Positions 25,606 to 34,379 of a stretch of 64,000 nucleotides of DNA are shown here, one piece after another (position 1 is the first letter of the stretch; each line of letters opens with the position of its first letter). Source of the stretch: Mangrovimicrobium sp033283265. GTDB lineage: Bacteria > Pseudomonadota > Gammaproteobacteria > Pseudomonadales > Halieaceae. The stretch lies in assembly GCA_033283265.1 (NCBI GenBank), contig JAWMQN010000001.1:1612001-1676000 (forward strand), written 5' to 3'. A model generated the notes under the pieces. That model saw only the letters and a program-made list of their open reading frames with translations. It had not been told where the DNA came from and ran no database searches. The position numbers and the translations under genes were made by a program.

Positions 25606-26904
25606 ATGACCGAACAGATCAGAATCAGTGATACCCGGGTGCAGGAGCACAATCTTCCGCAGCTGGCCGCGCTGGAAGAGGACTACGATGCACTCGGGCG
25701 GCAGCTGTCCCGCCGCGGCGTCGACATCGAGGACATCACCGCCCGCGCCATCGACTTCAATATCGCCGTGCCCTCCTGGGGTGTTGGCACCGGCGGCACC
25801 CGCTTCGCCCGCTTCCCCGGCGTCGGCGAGCCGCGCAACGTCTTCGAGAAGCTGCAGGACTGCGCTGTCATCCAGCAACTCTCGCGCTGCACGCCCAGCG
25901 TCTCGCCGCACTTTCCCTGGGACCGGGTGGACGACTTCAGCGAACTGCGGCAGTACGCCGATTCCCTCGGGCTGGGCTGGGACTCGATCAACTCCAACAC
26001 CTTCCAGGACCAGCCCGGCCAGGCGCATTCCTACAAGTTCGGCAGCCTCACCCACACCGATGAGGCCACCCGCATGCAGGCGATCGAGCACAACATCCAG
26101 TGCATCGAGTGGGGCAAGCAACTCGGCTCGGACTGCCTCACGGTATGGATCGGCGACGGCGCCAACCACCCCGGCCAGCAACACTTCCAGCGCGCCTACG
26201 AGCGCTACCTCGACAGCGGCCACGCAATCTACGCGGCGCTGCCGGATGACTGGGAAATGCACATCGAGCACAAGATGTTCGAACCGGCCTTCTACGCCAC
26301 CGTCATCCAGGACTGGGGCAGCAACCTGCTGGCAGCGATGGAACTGGGCGACAAGGCGAAGAGCCTCGTCGACCTCGGCCACCACGCGCCGAACACCAAT
26401 ATCGAGATGATCGTCTCGCGCCTGATCCAGTTCCACAAACTCGGCGGCTTCCACTTCAACGACAGCAAGTACGGCGACGATGACCTCGACAGCGGTTCCA
26501 TTCACCCCTACCAGCAATTCCTGATCTTCAACGAACTGGTGGACGCGGAGTACCGCGAGCAACCGGGCTTCGGGCCGCGCTACCTGCTCGACCAGTCCCA
26601 CAACGTGACCGACCCGGTGGAGAGCCTGATCAACTCGGCCCTCGAGGTGCAGCGCTCTTTCGTCAAGGCCCTGCTGGTGGACCGCGAGGCGCTGGGCCAC
26701 TTCCAGCAGGACAACGACGCCATCATGGCCAGCAACACCCTGAAAGCCGCCTTCAATCGCGACGTAGCACCCATCCTGGCCATGGCCCGTCACCGCCAGG
26801 GCGGTGCGATCGACCCCATCGCCTGCTACCGGGCGGCGGGATACCGGCAACAGGTGGCCGCAGTGCGCCCGGCCTCGGGCCACAGCGGCAGCGGTATCGT
26901 TTAA
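25606..26904 (+). CDS. rhaI: L-rhamnose isomerase, RhaI type
   Basis: 432 residues, the length of the Pseudomonas stutzeri-type L-rhamnose isomerase (xylose-isomerase-like TIM barrel, distinct from enteric RhaA). Visible motifs are FNIAVPSWGVGTGGTRFARF, the metal site region WEMHIEHKMFEPAFY, DLGHHAPNTNIE and GGFHFNDSKYGDDDLDSG. It converts L-rhamnose to L-rhamnulose in the cytosol. It forms an operon with rhaEW upstream and is followed by the DeoR regulator. Confidence 0.93.
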   Translation: MTEQIRISDTRVQEHNLPQLAALEEDYDALGRQLSRRGVDIEDITARAIDFNIAVPSWGVGTGGTRFARFPGVGEPRNVFEKLQDCAVIQQLSRCTPSVSPHFPWDRVDDFSELRQYADSLGLGWDSINSNTFQDQPGQAHSYKFGSLTHTDEATRMQAIEHNIQCIEWGKQLGSDCLTVWIGDGANHPGQQHFQRAYERYLDSGHAIYAALPDDWEMHIEHKMFEPAFYATVIQDWGSNLLAAMELGDKAKSLVDLGHHAPNTNIEMIVSRLIQFHKLGGFHFNDSKYGDDDLDSGSIHPYQQFLIFNELVDAEYREQPGFGPRYLLDQSHNVTDPVESLINSALEVQRSFVKALLVDREALGHFQQDNDAIMASNTLKAAFNRDVAPILAMARHRQGGAIDPIACYRAAGYRQQVAAVRPASGHSGSGIV

Positions 26905-26916
26905 CCTTCACTTAAT

Positions 26917-26946
26917 ATCGGTCATAATCGATCGCGCATGACCGAT
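26917..26946. promoter_or_regulatory. Inverted repeat between rhaI and the DeoR gene
   Basis: Perfect 9-base arms ATCGGTCAT (26917-26925) and ATGACCGAT (26938-26946) are separated by 12 bases that contain CGATCG. The second arm is followed by TTTT. It may be an operator for the DeoR regulator or a terminator after rhaI; both fit the position. Confidence 0.5.
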
Positions 26947-26979
26947 TTTAAGCGATACACATAACAGCAAGGGGCCAGC

Positions 26980-27792
26980 GTGCTGGAAAAACAGCGCCAC
27001 CAGATGATTCTCGACCTGCTCGGGGAACAGCAGTTCGCCAGCGTGAGAACCCTCACCGAGCAGCTCAAAAGCTCGGAAGCGACCATCCGCCGCGACATCA
27101 ACAAGCTGGCGCAGCAGGACAAGTTGCGCAAGATCCGCGGCGGCGCCGAGGCCCTGGAAGGTAGTGGCGGCGCCCTCAAGCGGCCGACGCTGAACAGCGG
27201 CGCTTTCCTGCTGGACCGGGAGAAACACACTGCCACCAAGCGGGCCATCGCCGAACGCGCGGTCAGCCTCTGCGAGGAAGGCGACTCCATCATCATCAAC
27301 GGTGGCAGTTCCACCTACATGATGGGCGAGTTCCTGGCCCGGCGGCAGCTCAACATCCTGACCAACTCTTTCGTGCTGGCCCAGGAACTGGTCGCCAGCA
27401 GCAACAACCAGGTGACCCTCCCCGGCGGCGAGATCTACCCGCGCCAGGGCATTGTCCTCAGCGCCTTCGATAACGACACCATCCAGTACTACCACGCCAG
27501 CAAGATGTTCATGGGCACGCCCGGCATCGGCGAATTCGGGGTGATGGAATCGGACCCCCTGCTGATCCGCTCGGAGCAGAAACTGCAGCGCCAGGCGGAC
27601 GGCCTGATCATCCTCGCCGACAGTTCCAAGCTCGGCCGGCGCAGCAACCTGATTTTCACCCCGCTGGAGAACGTGGATGTGTTGATCACCGACTCGCGGG
27701 CGCCGGACGCGATGGTGGCCCTGTTCGAGCAGGCGGGAATAGAGGTACTGGTGGTCAACTATCTCGAGGACACTTCACTCAGCAGTGACTGA
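26980..27792 (+). CDS. DeoR family transcriptional regulator of the rhamnose genes
   Basis: 270 residues. N-terminal DeoR winged helix (RHQMILDLLGEQQFASVRTLTEQLKSSEATIRRDINKL, with the classical TIRRD recognition element) followed by the sugar-phosphate-sensing isomerase-like domain (INGGSSTYMMGEFLA, LPGGEIYPRQGIVLS, ILADSSKLGR). It starts at GTG 26980 with AAGGGG 5 bases upstream. DeoR proteins usually respond to phosphorylated sugars, so rhamnulose 1-phosphate is a reasonable effector. Candidate sites are the repeats at 23340-23380 and 26917-26946. Confidence 0.9.
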   Translation: MLEKQRHQMILDLLGEQQFASVRTLTEQLKSSEATIRRDINKLAQQDKLRKIRGGAEALEGSGGALKRPTLNSGAFLLDREKHTATKRAIAERAVSLCEEGDSIIINGGSSTYMMGEFLARRQLNILTNSFVLAQELVASSNNQVTLPGGEIYPRQGIVLSAFDNDTIQYYHASKMFMGTPGIGEFGVMESDPLLIRSEQKLQRQADGLIILADSSKLGRRSNLIFTPLENVDVLITDSRAPDAMVALFEQAGIEVLVVNYLEDTSLSSD

Positions 27793-27804
27793 TGTGAAGG
27801 ATAC

Positions 27805-27819
27805 GTGCCGGCCCGGCAC
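27805..27819. terminator. GC hairpin between convergent genes
   Basis: GTGCCG (27805-27810), a GCC loop and CGGCAC (27814-27819) lie between the DeoR gene end and the GST gene end. No T-run follows, so factor-independent termination is uncertain. Confidence 0.4.
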
Positions 27820-27886
27820 CCGATCCGCGGCCCTGGAGCGGTAGTCCCGGTGGTAACGAAGCACCAGCCAGGCGCGGCCCGCTGAG

Positions 27887-28717
27887 TCAGGCCAGGTAAC
27901 TGCGAATCGACGAACTATTCACCCGCCTCAATGCTGAATAAAGGTTGAAAATAACGACCATCTTTTTCGACTCGAAGCGGGCAATCGCCGAGCTGAACGC
28001 GGGCCTCTGCTGCAGCTGCCCCAACCAGTACTCCACCCGTGGGAACGCGGAAAGCGGATAGTGCATGTGGCTCAAGCGATAGAGGTTCACTACCCAGGAG
28101 ATATCGGTCAAACCAAATTCCCGCCCCGACAACCAGCGCTTGCCTTCCAGCCTGTCCTCCAGCGACCTGAGTATGTCGTCTGCTTCCCGCACGGCTTCGG
28201 CAATGCGCTCGTGACCAAAGCCCTGCTTCGAGGAAAACTCGCGCATGAACTGAATCAGCTCCTCGTTATTGGTACCAGCGGCGTAGGCATCGAGCTGGCT
28301 CTCGTTCATCCTCCGGAAGGGCTTGAACAGAAATTCATGTGTCAACAACTTCAGCGCGGGCTGGAAAGCGGAGGAGCGAACCAGGCTCTCCTCCAGGTAC
28401 AGCTGGTCGTCCCGGCATTGCGGCGTAAGCACGGGACCGGCAAAACTCTCGTCGACGTACCGGATAATATCGTTGGACTCGGTATGGGTTACGCCGTCGT
28501 GGATCAGGACGGGGACAAGCCCCTTGGGATTGATTGCGGTAAATTCCGAGGTGGCGTTCTCGCACTTCACGAGATCAACATGGTGGCTGACCCAGTCGAC
28601 CCCCTTTTCCTCAAGGGCGAACCTGACCCGCTGGGAGCAGTTTGAAGTGGCGAAGTGGAAAAGATGTACGCCCTGAAGTGCCCTGATATCATCGCGCCGG
28701 GTATCTATGACGGGCAT
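27887..28717 (-). CDS. Glutathione S-transferase family protein with NCS motif
   Basis: 276 residues. Thioredoxin-like N-terminal domain: HLFHFATSNCSQRVRFALEEKGVDW, NPKGLVPVLIHDG with the cis-proline, and TESNDIIRYVDE glutathione contact. The alpha-helical C-terminal domain includes LSGREFGLTDISW. The S-x-C-S active site recalls tetrachlorohydroquinone dehalogenase (PcpC) and maleylacetoacetate isomerase, so a glutathione-dependent isomerisation, ether cleavage or dehalogenation is possible. ATG at 28717 is chosen for its upstream GGAG. It begins 4 bases after the transporter stop, within one minus-strand operon. Confidence 0.8.
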   Translation of the reverse strand: MPVIDTRRDDIRALQGVHLFHFATSNCSQRVRFALEEKGVDWVSHHVDLVKCENATSEFTAINPKGLVPVLIHDGVTHTESNDIIRYVDESFAGPVLTPQCRDDQLYLEESLVRSSAFQPALKLLTHEFLFKPFRRMNESQLDAYAAGTNNEELIQFMREFSSKQGFGHERIAEAVREADDILRSLEDRLEGKRWLSGREFGLTDISWVVNLYRLSHMHYPLSAFPRVEYWLGQLQQRPAFSSAIARFESKKMVVIFNLYSALRRVNSSSIRSYLA

Positions 28718-28721
28718 GTTT

Positions 28722-30041
28722 TCACACTCCGAGCGCAATCGGGCTTGCGTGAGGCAATCGGTAGTTGCGCATTCCCCACAGGCCGACGGCGAAACACGCC
28801 ATGGGCAAGCCCGTGATCAGGTAACGCAGTCCTCCCAGGCTTGCGGCCTCGTTGACAGCCGCCGGGGAAGGGTCGAATCCCGTCATCGGTAACACCAGGA
28901 ACATCAGCGCGACGGCCAGGGCCGAGGAGACTTTACTGGTGGATTGCAGCAGGGCCACGTAGACACCGGTCCGCGCTGCTCCGACCCCGGTGTCGACGTC
29001 TTTCAGGTCGGCGATCATTGCCTGCGGCAGGAATATTGCGCTGCCATTGATCGCCCCCAGCACCATGAAGCACAGCACGGTGACGAAGATGTTCCCCTCG
29101 GGAATTATCAGGAACAGCGGCTGGACGAGTATCTGGAAACACAATACGAGGCGAAAGGCCTGTTGTTTGCCAAACCTCAATGCGAGGTGCTTCAGCAGCG
29201 GCAAAAAAAGTATTCCGGAAAAAAGCAGGGGGACAACGGCAAATGTCGCCCACTCGCCCAACTGCAATACACTCTCGACGTAGAACAGGAGCACACTGGA
29301 CATCGCGGCTATGCCCAGCAAGACCGCCATATTACCGAGCAGGAGTGCACGCAGTGCCCGGTTACGAAAAAGAATCGTCAACACATCATGCCAGCGATAG
29401 TTATGCGCGGAGCTCACTCTTGAAGCACCCGTGGGTGTGGCCAGGAGTGTCGCCAGCATCAGCAGGGGTAGTGTGACCAGGACAAACAGTCCGATAAAAC
29501 TGACACGGGTTGATTCCGCGACCCCACTGAACAGGTCGCTGAGCACCGGGATGAACACGACGACCAGGCTACCGACGAGCGCGGCAAACTGCCTGTAAGC
29601 GGCAATCCGACCGCGCTCGTGGTAATCATCGGACAGCTCGATGCCCCAGGAGATATGTGCAATCGTGAGCAGGGTCCAGCCGACGTACAGCAGTAGCATC
29701 CAGCCGGCAAAGTAGGTCCACTCTATGTTGTCCGGCGGCAGGAAGACCTTGTACACACCGAGCATCATCAGCGGCAGCGAGACCAGCAACCAGAACCGCC
29801 ACCTGCCATGCTCCGGCCCAACCCGCTCGATAATCGACCCGGCGATGGGATCCGTCAGGATATCCCACAACTTTGCCAGCCCGAAGATAAGGCCTACCGT
29901 CGCCAGTCCGAGCCCCATCTCCCCGGCATAGAACGCCGGGATATACACAACCAGCGGCGTCAGGAATGCCGCCATTGGAATTTCCAGCGATGCGAATGCG
30001 GCCAGCCGTCCCGCACTGAGCGGGTTTTCACTATTGGTCAT
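28722..30041 (-). CDS. GPH-family MFS transporter
   Basis: 439 residues with about 12 hydrophobic segments. The GLAKLWDILTDPIAGSIIERVGPEHGRWRFW segment is the conserved loop of the glycoside-pentoside-hexuronide:cation symporter family (MelB-like). Family members carry sugars, but related proteins in catabolic clusters carry other organic acids. It lies 9 bases downstream of the aldehyde dehydrogenase and 4 bases upstream of the GST, in a minus-strand operon that begins at the ThDP enzyme or the dehydrogenase gene. Confidence 0.85.
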   Translation of the reverse strand: MTNSENPLSAGRLAAFASLEIPMAAFLTPLVVYIPAFYAGEMGLGLATVGLIFGLAKLWDILTDPIAGSIIERVGPEHGRWRFWLLVSLPLMMLGVYKVFLPPDNIEWTYFAGWMLLLYVGWTLLTIAHISWGIELSDDYHERGRIAAYRQFAALVGSLVVVFIPVLSDLFSGVAESTRVSFIGLFVLVTLPLLMLATLLATPTGASRVSSAHNYRWHDVLTILFRNRALRALLLGNMAVLLGIAAMSSVLLFYVESVLQLGEWATFAVVPLLFSGILFLPLLKHLALRFGKQQAFRLVLCFQILVQPLFLIIPEGNIFVTVLCFMVLGAINGSAIFLPQAMIADLKDVDTGVGAARTGVYVALLQSTSKVSSALAVALMFLVLPMTGFDPSPAAVNEAASLGGLRYLITGLPMACFAVGLWGMRNYRLPHASPIALGV

Positions 30042-30050
30042 CAGCTCAGA

Positions 30051-31508
30051 CTATCTCTTGATATAAATGGTCTTCTCTTCCTGGAAGAACTGGATGCCGG
30101 TGCTGCCCGCCTCCGGCAGCCCGAACCCGGATTCCTTGACGCCACCGAAGCTGAACTGGGGCTCCTTGTACGCCGAATGCATATTGATGTGCGTCAAACC
30201 GGCCTCACTGCGCTCGGCGAAATCCAGTGCCCGGTCGAGGTCCGAGGTGAAGATCGAGGAGGAGAGCCCATAGGGCACGTTGTTGGCGAGCGTGATTGCG
30301 TGTTCGTAATCCCTGGCCTTTTCGATAGCCAGCACAGGCCCGAATACTTCCTCTCGCGACAGGTCGAAGCAGTTCCCGTCAAGGTCGAATACCGTGGGCA
30401 TGACAAAACAACCGAACTCCAGGCCACCTTCCATACACTGTCCACCGCCGTGCAGCAGGCGTCCGCCCTGCTTCCAGGCAAGGGCAATATGGTTGAGAAC
30501 CGAGGAGAGTTGCACTTCGCTGCAAACCGGCCCCATGGTCGATGCGGCATCCATACCGTTACCGGGGACGATCCTGCCCACACGCTCGAGAATTTTACCA
30601 ACCAGGATCCCGTGTATACCCTCCTCCACGATAAGACGGCTGGTAGCGGTGCACCACTGGCCCGCACAGGAGAAAGCCCCCACAACGACCTGGTCCGCGA
30701 CCAGTTCGAGGTCCGCGTCCGCCAGCGCGATGACAGGATTTTTTCCACCCATCTCGAGCTGCGTACGCACGAATCCGGGTGCAGCGGCCTGTGCAATCCT
30801 GCGCCCGACCTCGGTTGAACCAGTGAAGGTGACCGCACGCACCGGCTGTGCCGCCACCAGTCCGCTGGAAAGCTCGCTGCCGGAACCCGTCACAAATTGC
30901 AGGACGTCCACAGGCAGTCCAGCCTCGGTCAGGATATGCACGACCAACTCCCCGGTCCCTGCTGTCTGGCTGGCCGGTTTGAGCACAGCGGTGTTTCCCG
31001 CCATCAAGGCGGGGACGAGCTTGCGAAAGGGAACATTAAAGGGAAAATTCCAGGGAATGATGACGGATACCACGCCCACGGGTTCCAACCTGCTGACTCC
31101 CCAGGCGCCTCCCTTGTGGGACTGGTTAGCCCTTCCGTATTGCCGCTCCCCCTCACCCACCTGAAATTCCAGCTCGGCGATGGTGCTATCGATTTCGGTC
31201 AATGACTCGGTAAACAGCTTGCCGTTTTCCCGGGTAATCAATAGCGCAATCTGCTCGCGATTCTCGCCGATCAGGCGCGCCGCGCGACGGAAGATCGCGG
31301 ACTTCTCCGCTACTGGCACCTTGCGCCAGCGACCCAGGGCACTCGCCGCAGCCTCGACGGCAAGCAGTGCCTCCCGCTCGCTGGACAAGGGATAGCGGTG
31401 CACCACTTCCCGCAGGTCTGCCGGGTTGCGTATGCTGTAGTCGCGGGCGCTCGCGGCGTCAGACCATGCACCGTTCAGGCGGTTCTGGTTGCGCAGTACA
31501 AGGGTCAT
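30051..31508 (-). CDS. NAD(P)-dependent aldehyde dehydrogenase
   Basis: 485 residues. Rossmann and catalytic motifs are seen: IIPWNFPFNVPFRK, KPASQTAGTGELV, FTGSTEVGRRIA, catalytic glutamate in LEMGGKNPVI, catalytic cysteine in SCAGQWCTA, and EEVFGPVL. The ATG at 31508 (MTLVLRNQ) is used; the longer open frame overlaps nothing useful. It resembles vanillin/benzaldehyde or semialdehyde dehydrogenases. Its partner upstream is a ThDP decarboxylase-type enzyme whose aldehyde product it could oxidise. Confidence 0.9.
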   Translation of the reverse strand: MTLVLRNQNRLNGAWSDAASARDYSIRNPADLREVVHRYPLSSEREALLAVEAAASALGRWRKVPVAEKSAIFRRAARLIGENREQIALLITRENGKLFTESLTEIDSTIAELEFQVGEGERQYGRANQSHKGGAWGVSRLEPVGVVSVIIPWNFPFNVPFRKLVPALMAGNTAVLKPASQTAGTGELVVHILTEAGLPVDVLQFVTGSGSELSSGLVAAQPVRAVTFTGSTEVGRRIAQAAAPGFVRTQLEMGGKNPVIALADADLELVADQVVVGAFSCAGQWCTATSRLIVEEGIHGILVGKILERVGRIVPGNGMDAASTMGPVCSEVQLSSVLNHIALAWKQGGRLLHGGGQCMEGGLEFGCFVMPTVFDLDGNCFDLSREEVFGPVLAIEKARDYEHAITLANNVPYGLSSSIFTSDLDRALDFAERSEAGLTHINMHSAYKEPQFSFGGVKESGFGLPEAGSTGIQFFQEEKTIYIKR

Positions 31509-31572
31509 CGCATACTCCGCCGTGGCCGCCCTGGAAGGACAGGTGACGAGCGCCCCGCGTAATGCGCACTCC

Positions 31573-33330
31573 CTACGCTTCGCCGGAGAGCCACTCGGCC
31601 ACCTTTCCGCCCCTGAGTGCATTCCAGGCTTCGATGCCTGGCGGCCAGACGTTGGACTCCGGGTCGATCACACAGTGAATGACCGATACCTTGCCGGAGG
31701 CCACTGAACGCTCGAGCGCCGGCTTCATCTCCGCCGCACTGCTTACAAATTCACCGTGGCCACCCATCGACTCGCACACCTTGTCGTAGCGAATCTCCTC
31801 CGCATTGAAAACCTTGAACCAGGGTGCTTCCCTGCCCCAGGTTCTGCGCTGCGCAGTCTTTTCCATACCCCAGGCGCCATCCACCATAACGACGCAAACG
31901 ACCGGGAGGTTTTCGCGCACAGCAGTTTCGATCTCCTGGATATTGAAGCTGAATGCGCTGTCGCCGGTGACACAACACACAGGTCGTTCCGGAAAGGCTA
32001 GCTTGGCGCCCAGTGCGTAAGGCAATCCCGTGCCGAGGTGTCCGTAGTTGGAAGACTGCAGTACGGATCGCTCACGCCGCGCGTTGGCATACTGTATGCC
32101 CCACCAATTGGTGTTGCCTCCATCCAGGGAGAAAATGGCATCCTCGCCAAAAAAGCGGTTGCACTCCCTGACCGCCGCGCCCACGCACATCGGGTCCTGC
32201 ATCTGGTCGGCCACATCATCAAGGCCCTGGCGCCATTGCGCCTCGATGGCTTTATAGCCCTCGATTTTTTCGTGCGGTGCACGCGGGCCGGTCAGTTCCC
32301 CGACTGCACTGATCAGTTGCCGGAGTACCGCCCTGGCGTCACCGACCAGCCCGATATCAACCGGTCGGTTCAGGCCAATATTGTTCGGTTCGGAATCAAT
32401 TTGAATCGTCTTCGATGATGCCGGGTCACCCCACAGCGGCGGCTTTCCGAAGTTGCTGAGCTCACCCATTCGGGTACCGACCACGAGCAATACGTCGGCC
32501 TCCGTATTGGCCAGGAAGGCCGCGGGCGAGAGCGTGTGGAGCGCAAGGTGATGACAGCATGGCACCACCGCGGCGCCGCGTCCGGTTTTGGTAATGGGCA
32601 TTCCGAGGTACTCGGCCAGCTCGCGGACTTCTGCGCCGGCCTCGGCTCGCTCACAGCCATTGCCGACTCGAATGGCGACCAGTTTTGCCTCTGCCAGCAT
32701 TTTGGCGGCCCGCTCGATACTGTCGGGCGCTGCTGTCTGCCGGAACATTGCACTGGTACGGTAGCGAGCTGGCTCTATCAGCTCGACAGACTCGAGAGCC
32801 CCATACCCGTCCAGCACATCCTGGGGTATCAACAGGTGCACCGGTCCAGGCCTGCCACTCAGGGCGACGCGAAACGCGTGGCGCACCATGGCTGGAATTT
32901 TCTTCCAGTGGTCGACCTTGCCACTCCATTTCACCGCGGCCTTGAAGTATCCCAGTTGGTCTCCGACCTGCATGGCGGCCTCGTGGGCATAGGAGTCGCC
33001 AATATCGCTGCGCCGGGTTGTCGTGATGGCCACCACCGGGCTGCCCTCGGCTTCGGCACAAATCATGCCGGAAAGCAGGTTCGCGGCTCCCGGGCCGGCA
33101 CACGCCATAACAACGGCAGGTTTGCCGGTAGCACGTGTGTAACCGTCGCACAGGTGCGCCGCTGCGGCTTCGTGCCGAGGGACGACGAGGCGTACGCCCA
33201 GTTCTTCCCCGAGCCGTTCCAGTGGCTCAAGGAAAGACATATAGGTTCCATCGGTGATGGCATGAACGTGTTCGATGTCTTCCATGGCGAGAGATCTCAA
33301 CAACAACTCGCCACCCTTGATCTCACTCAC
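31573..33330 (-). CDS. ThDP-dependent enzyme, acetolactate synthase/decarboxylase family
   Basis: 585 residues, three-domain ThDP fold: Pyr domain with the conserved glutamate E54 (PRHEAAAAH) and GPGAANLLSG, a central domain (IERAAKMLAEAKLVAIRVGNG), and a PP domain with the GDSAFSFNIQEIETAVRENLP metal/ThDP motif. GTG start at 33330 with GAGGAG 8 bases upstream. Together with the aldehyde dehydrogenase downstream it suggests 2-oxoacid decarboxylation or acyloin/2-hydroxyacyl cleavage followed by aldehyde oxidation. The substrate cannot be told from the sequence. Confidence 0.85.
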   Translation of the reverse strand: MSEIKGGELLLRSLAMEDIEHVHAITDGTYMSFLEPLERLGEELGVRLVVPRHEAAAAHLCDGYTRATGKPAVVMACAGPGAANLLSGMICAEAEGSPVVAITTTRRSDIGDSYAHEAAMQVGDQLGYFKAAVKWSGKVDHWKKIPAMVRHAFRVALSGRPGPVHLLIPQDVLDGYGALESVELIEPARYRTSAMFRQTAAPDSIERAAKMLAEAKLVAIRVGNGCERAEAGAEVRELAEYLGMPITKTGRGAAVVPCCHHLALHTLSPAAFLANTEADVLLVVGTRMGELSNFGKPPLWGDPASSKTIQIDSEPNNIGLNRPVDIGLVGDARAVLRQLISAVGELTGPRAPHEKIEGYKAIEAQWRQGLDDVADQMQDPMCVGAAVRECNRFFGEDAIFSLDGGNTNWWGIQYANARRERSVLQSSNYGHLGTGLPYALGAKLAFPERPVCCVTGDSAFSFNIQEIETAVRENLPVVCVVMVDGAWGMEKTAQRRTWGREAPWFKVFNAEEIRYDKVCESMGGHGEFVSSAAEMKPALERSVASGKVSVIHCVIDPESNVWPPGIEAWNALRGGKVAEWLSGEA

Positions 33331-33380
33331 AATTATTTCTCCTCTAGAGAGCGGTACTTCAACAGGACACAGTAAGGTCG

Positions 33381-34265
33381 TTATTCCTGGTCGAGGTTTG
33401 CCCTCGACCGGGTAATTTCATATATCGCGCTCCAATCGAGAGCTTCATAACCCGCCCCGATCGCTTCATACATTTTTCCCTCGATAATCTCGCCGATATC
33501 GAAATGGGTACCAAAGCGCTCCGCCATGTCGAGCATGAGCTTCACGTCCTTCAGGCCTCCCGTCATGCGGAAACCGCCATCCTGGAACTCTCTCTTGCGC
33601 AGTTTCTCCGCGTACATGTGCAAGACCGGAAAGCCGTATATCACCTTGAAGAAGCCCTCGACCTCTTCCAGTTTCAGGCCGGCCTTTTCACAGCAGGCGT
33701 AAATTTCACCCATCAGTTCGATACTGGAGATCACGGCATAGTTGAGGCAGAGTTTCATCGTTGCCGCGTGACTGGGGAGCGACCCGACCGGGAGAGCCAT
33801 ACTGGTAAACGCCTCCACCACGGGCTTCGCCGCTTCCAGGCCGGCTTCGGACCCGGCTGTAAGTGCAATCAGTGAGCCCTCTGCCGCGGCGTCCGGACGC
33901 CCCAGGACCGGGCATGCGACAAATTCGACCCCCGCGGCCCTGTGCGCAATCAGCAGCTGGTCAGCCAGCCCCGGGGAGATGGTGGTGACACAGACATGGG
34001 TGGCACCCGGCGGCATGTTGGCGATCACACCGCCATCGCCCTGCACATTTTCCTCTACCGAGGCGTCGTCCATCAGGCAGCTCACCACCACTTCTGCGTC
34101 CTTTACTGCCTCGCCGACACTGGACGCGACCCTGGCGCCATTGGCCGCAAGTGCCTCCGCCTTGCTCGCAGTGCGGTTCCAGACGACAAGATCGTGGCCG
34201 GCTGCAAGAATATTGCCTGCCATTCCCGAGCCCATATTTCCCAAACCTAAAAATGTGACTTTCAT
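33381..34265 (-). CDS. 3-hydroxyisobutyrate dehydrogenase-like NAD(P)-dependent oxidoreductase
   Basis: 294 residues. N-terminal Rossmann motif FLGLGNMGSGMAGNIL, substrate segment GVEFVACPVLGRPDAA, and the catalytic lysine position in PSHAATMKLCLNYAV. Beta-hydroxyacid dehydrogenases of this kind oxidise 3-hydroxy acids or reduce tartronate semialdehyde; imine reductases share the fold. ATG at 34265 with GGAG 7 bases upstream. It is the promoter-proximal gene of the operon that continues into the ThDP enzyme, aldehyde dehydrogenase, transporter and GST. Confidence 0.82.
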   Translation of the reverse strand: MKVTFLGLGNMGSGMAGNILAAGHDLVVWNRTASKAEALAANGARVASSVGEAVKDAEVVVSCLMDDASVEENVQGDGGVIANMPPGATHVCVTTISPGLADQLLIAHRAAGVEFVACPVLGRPDAAAEGSLIALTAGSEAGLEAAKPVVEAFTSMALPVGSLPSHAATMKLCLNYAVISSIELMGEIYACCEKAGLKLEEVEGFFKVIYGFPVLHMYAEKLRKREFQDGGFRMTGGLKDVKLMLDMAERFGTHFDIGEIIEGKMYEAIGAGYEALDWSAIYEITRSRANLDQE

Positions 34266-34379
34266 GAATATGCTCCAAGGATCACTTGATTGAATTTGTC
34301 ATCTACTGCAGTAATCGCAGATACCCGGCCAGCTGAATCCAGCGCACCGGGCCCGAGCGTGTCGCGCCCGAGCCTACAC

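Noticed and set aside
30177..30182. ATGCAT core inside the aldehyde dehydrogenase gene (also near 34693)
   Set aside because: These lie in coding sequence and lack the AT flanks of the intergenic ATNATGCATNAT sites.
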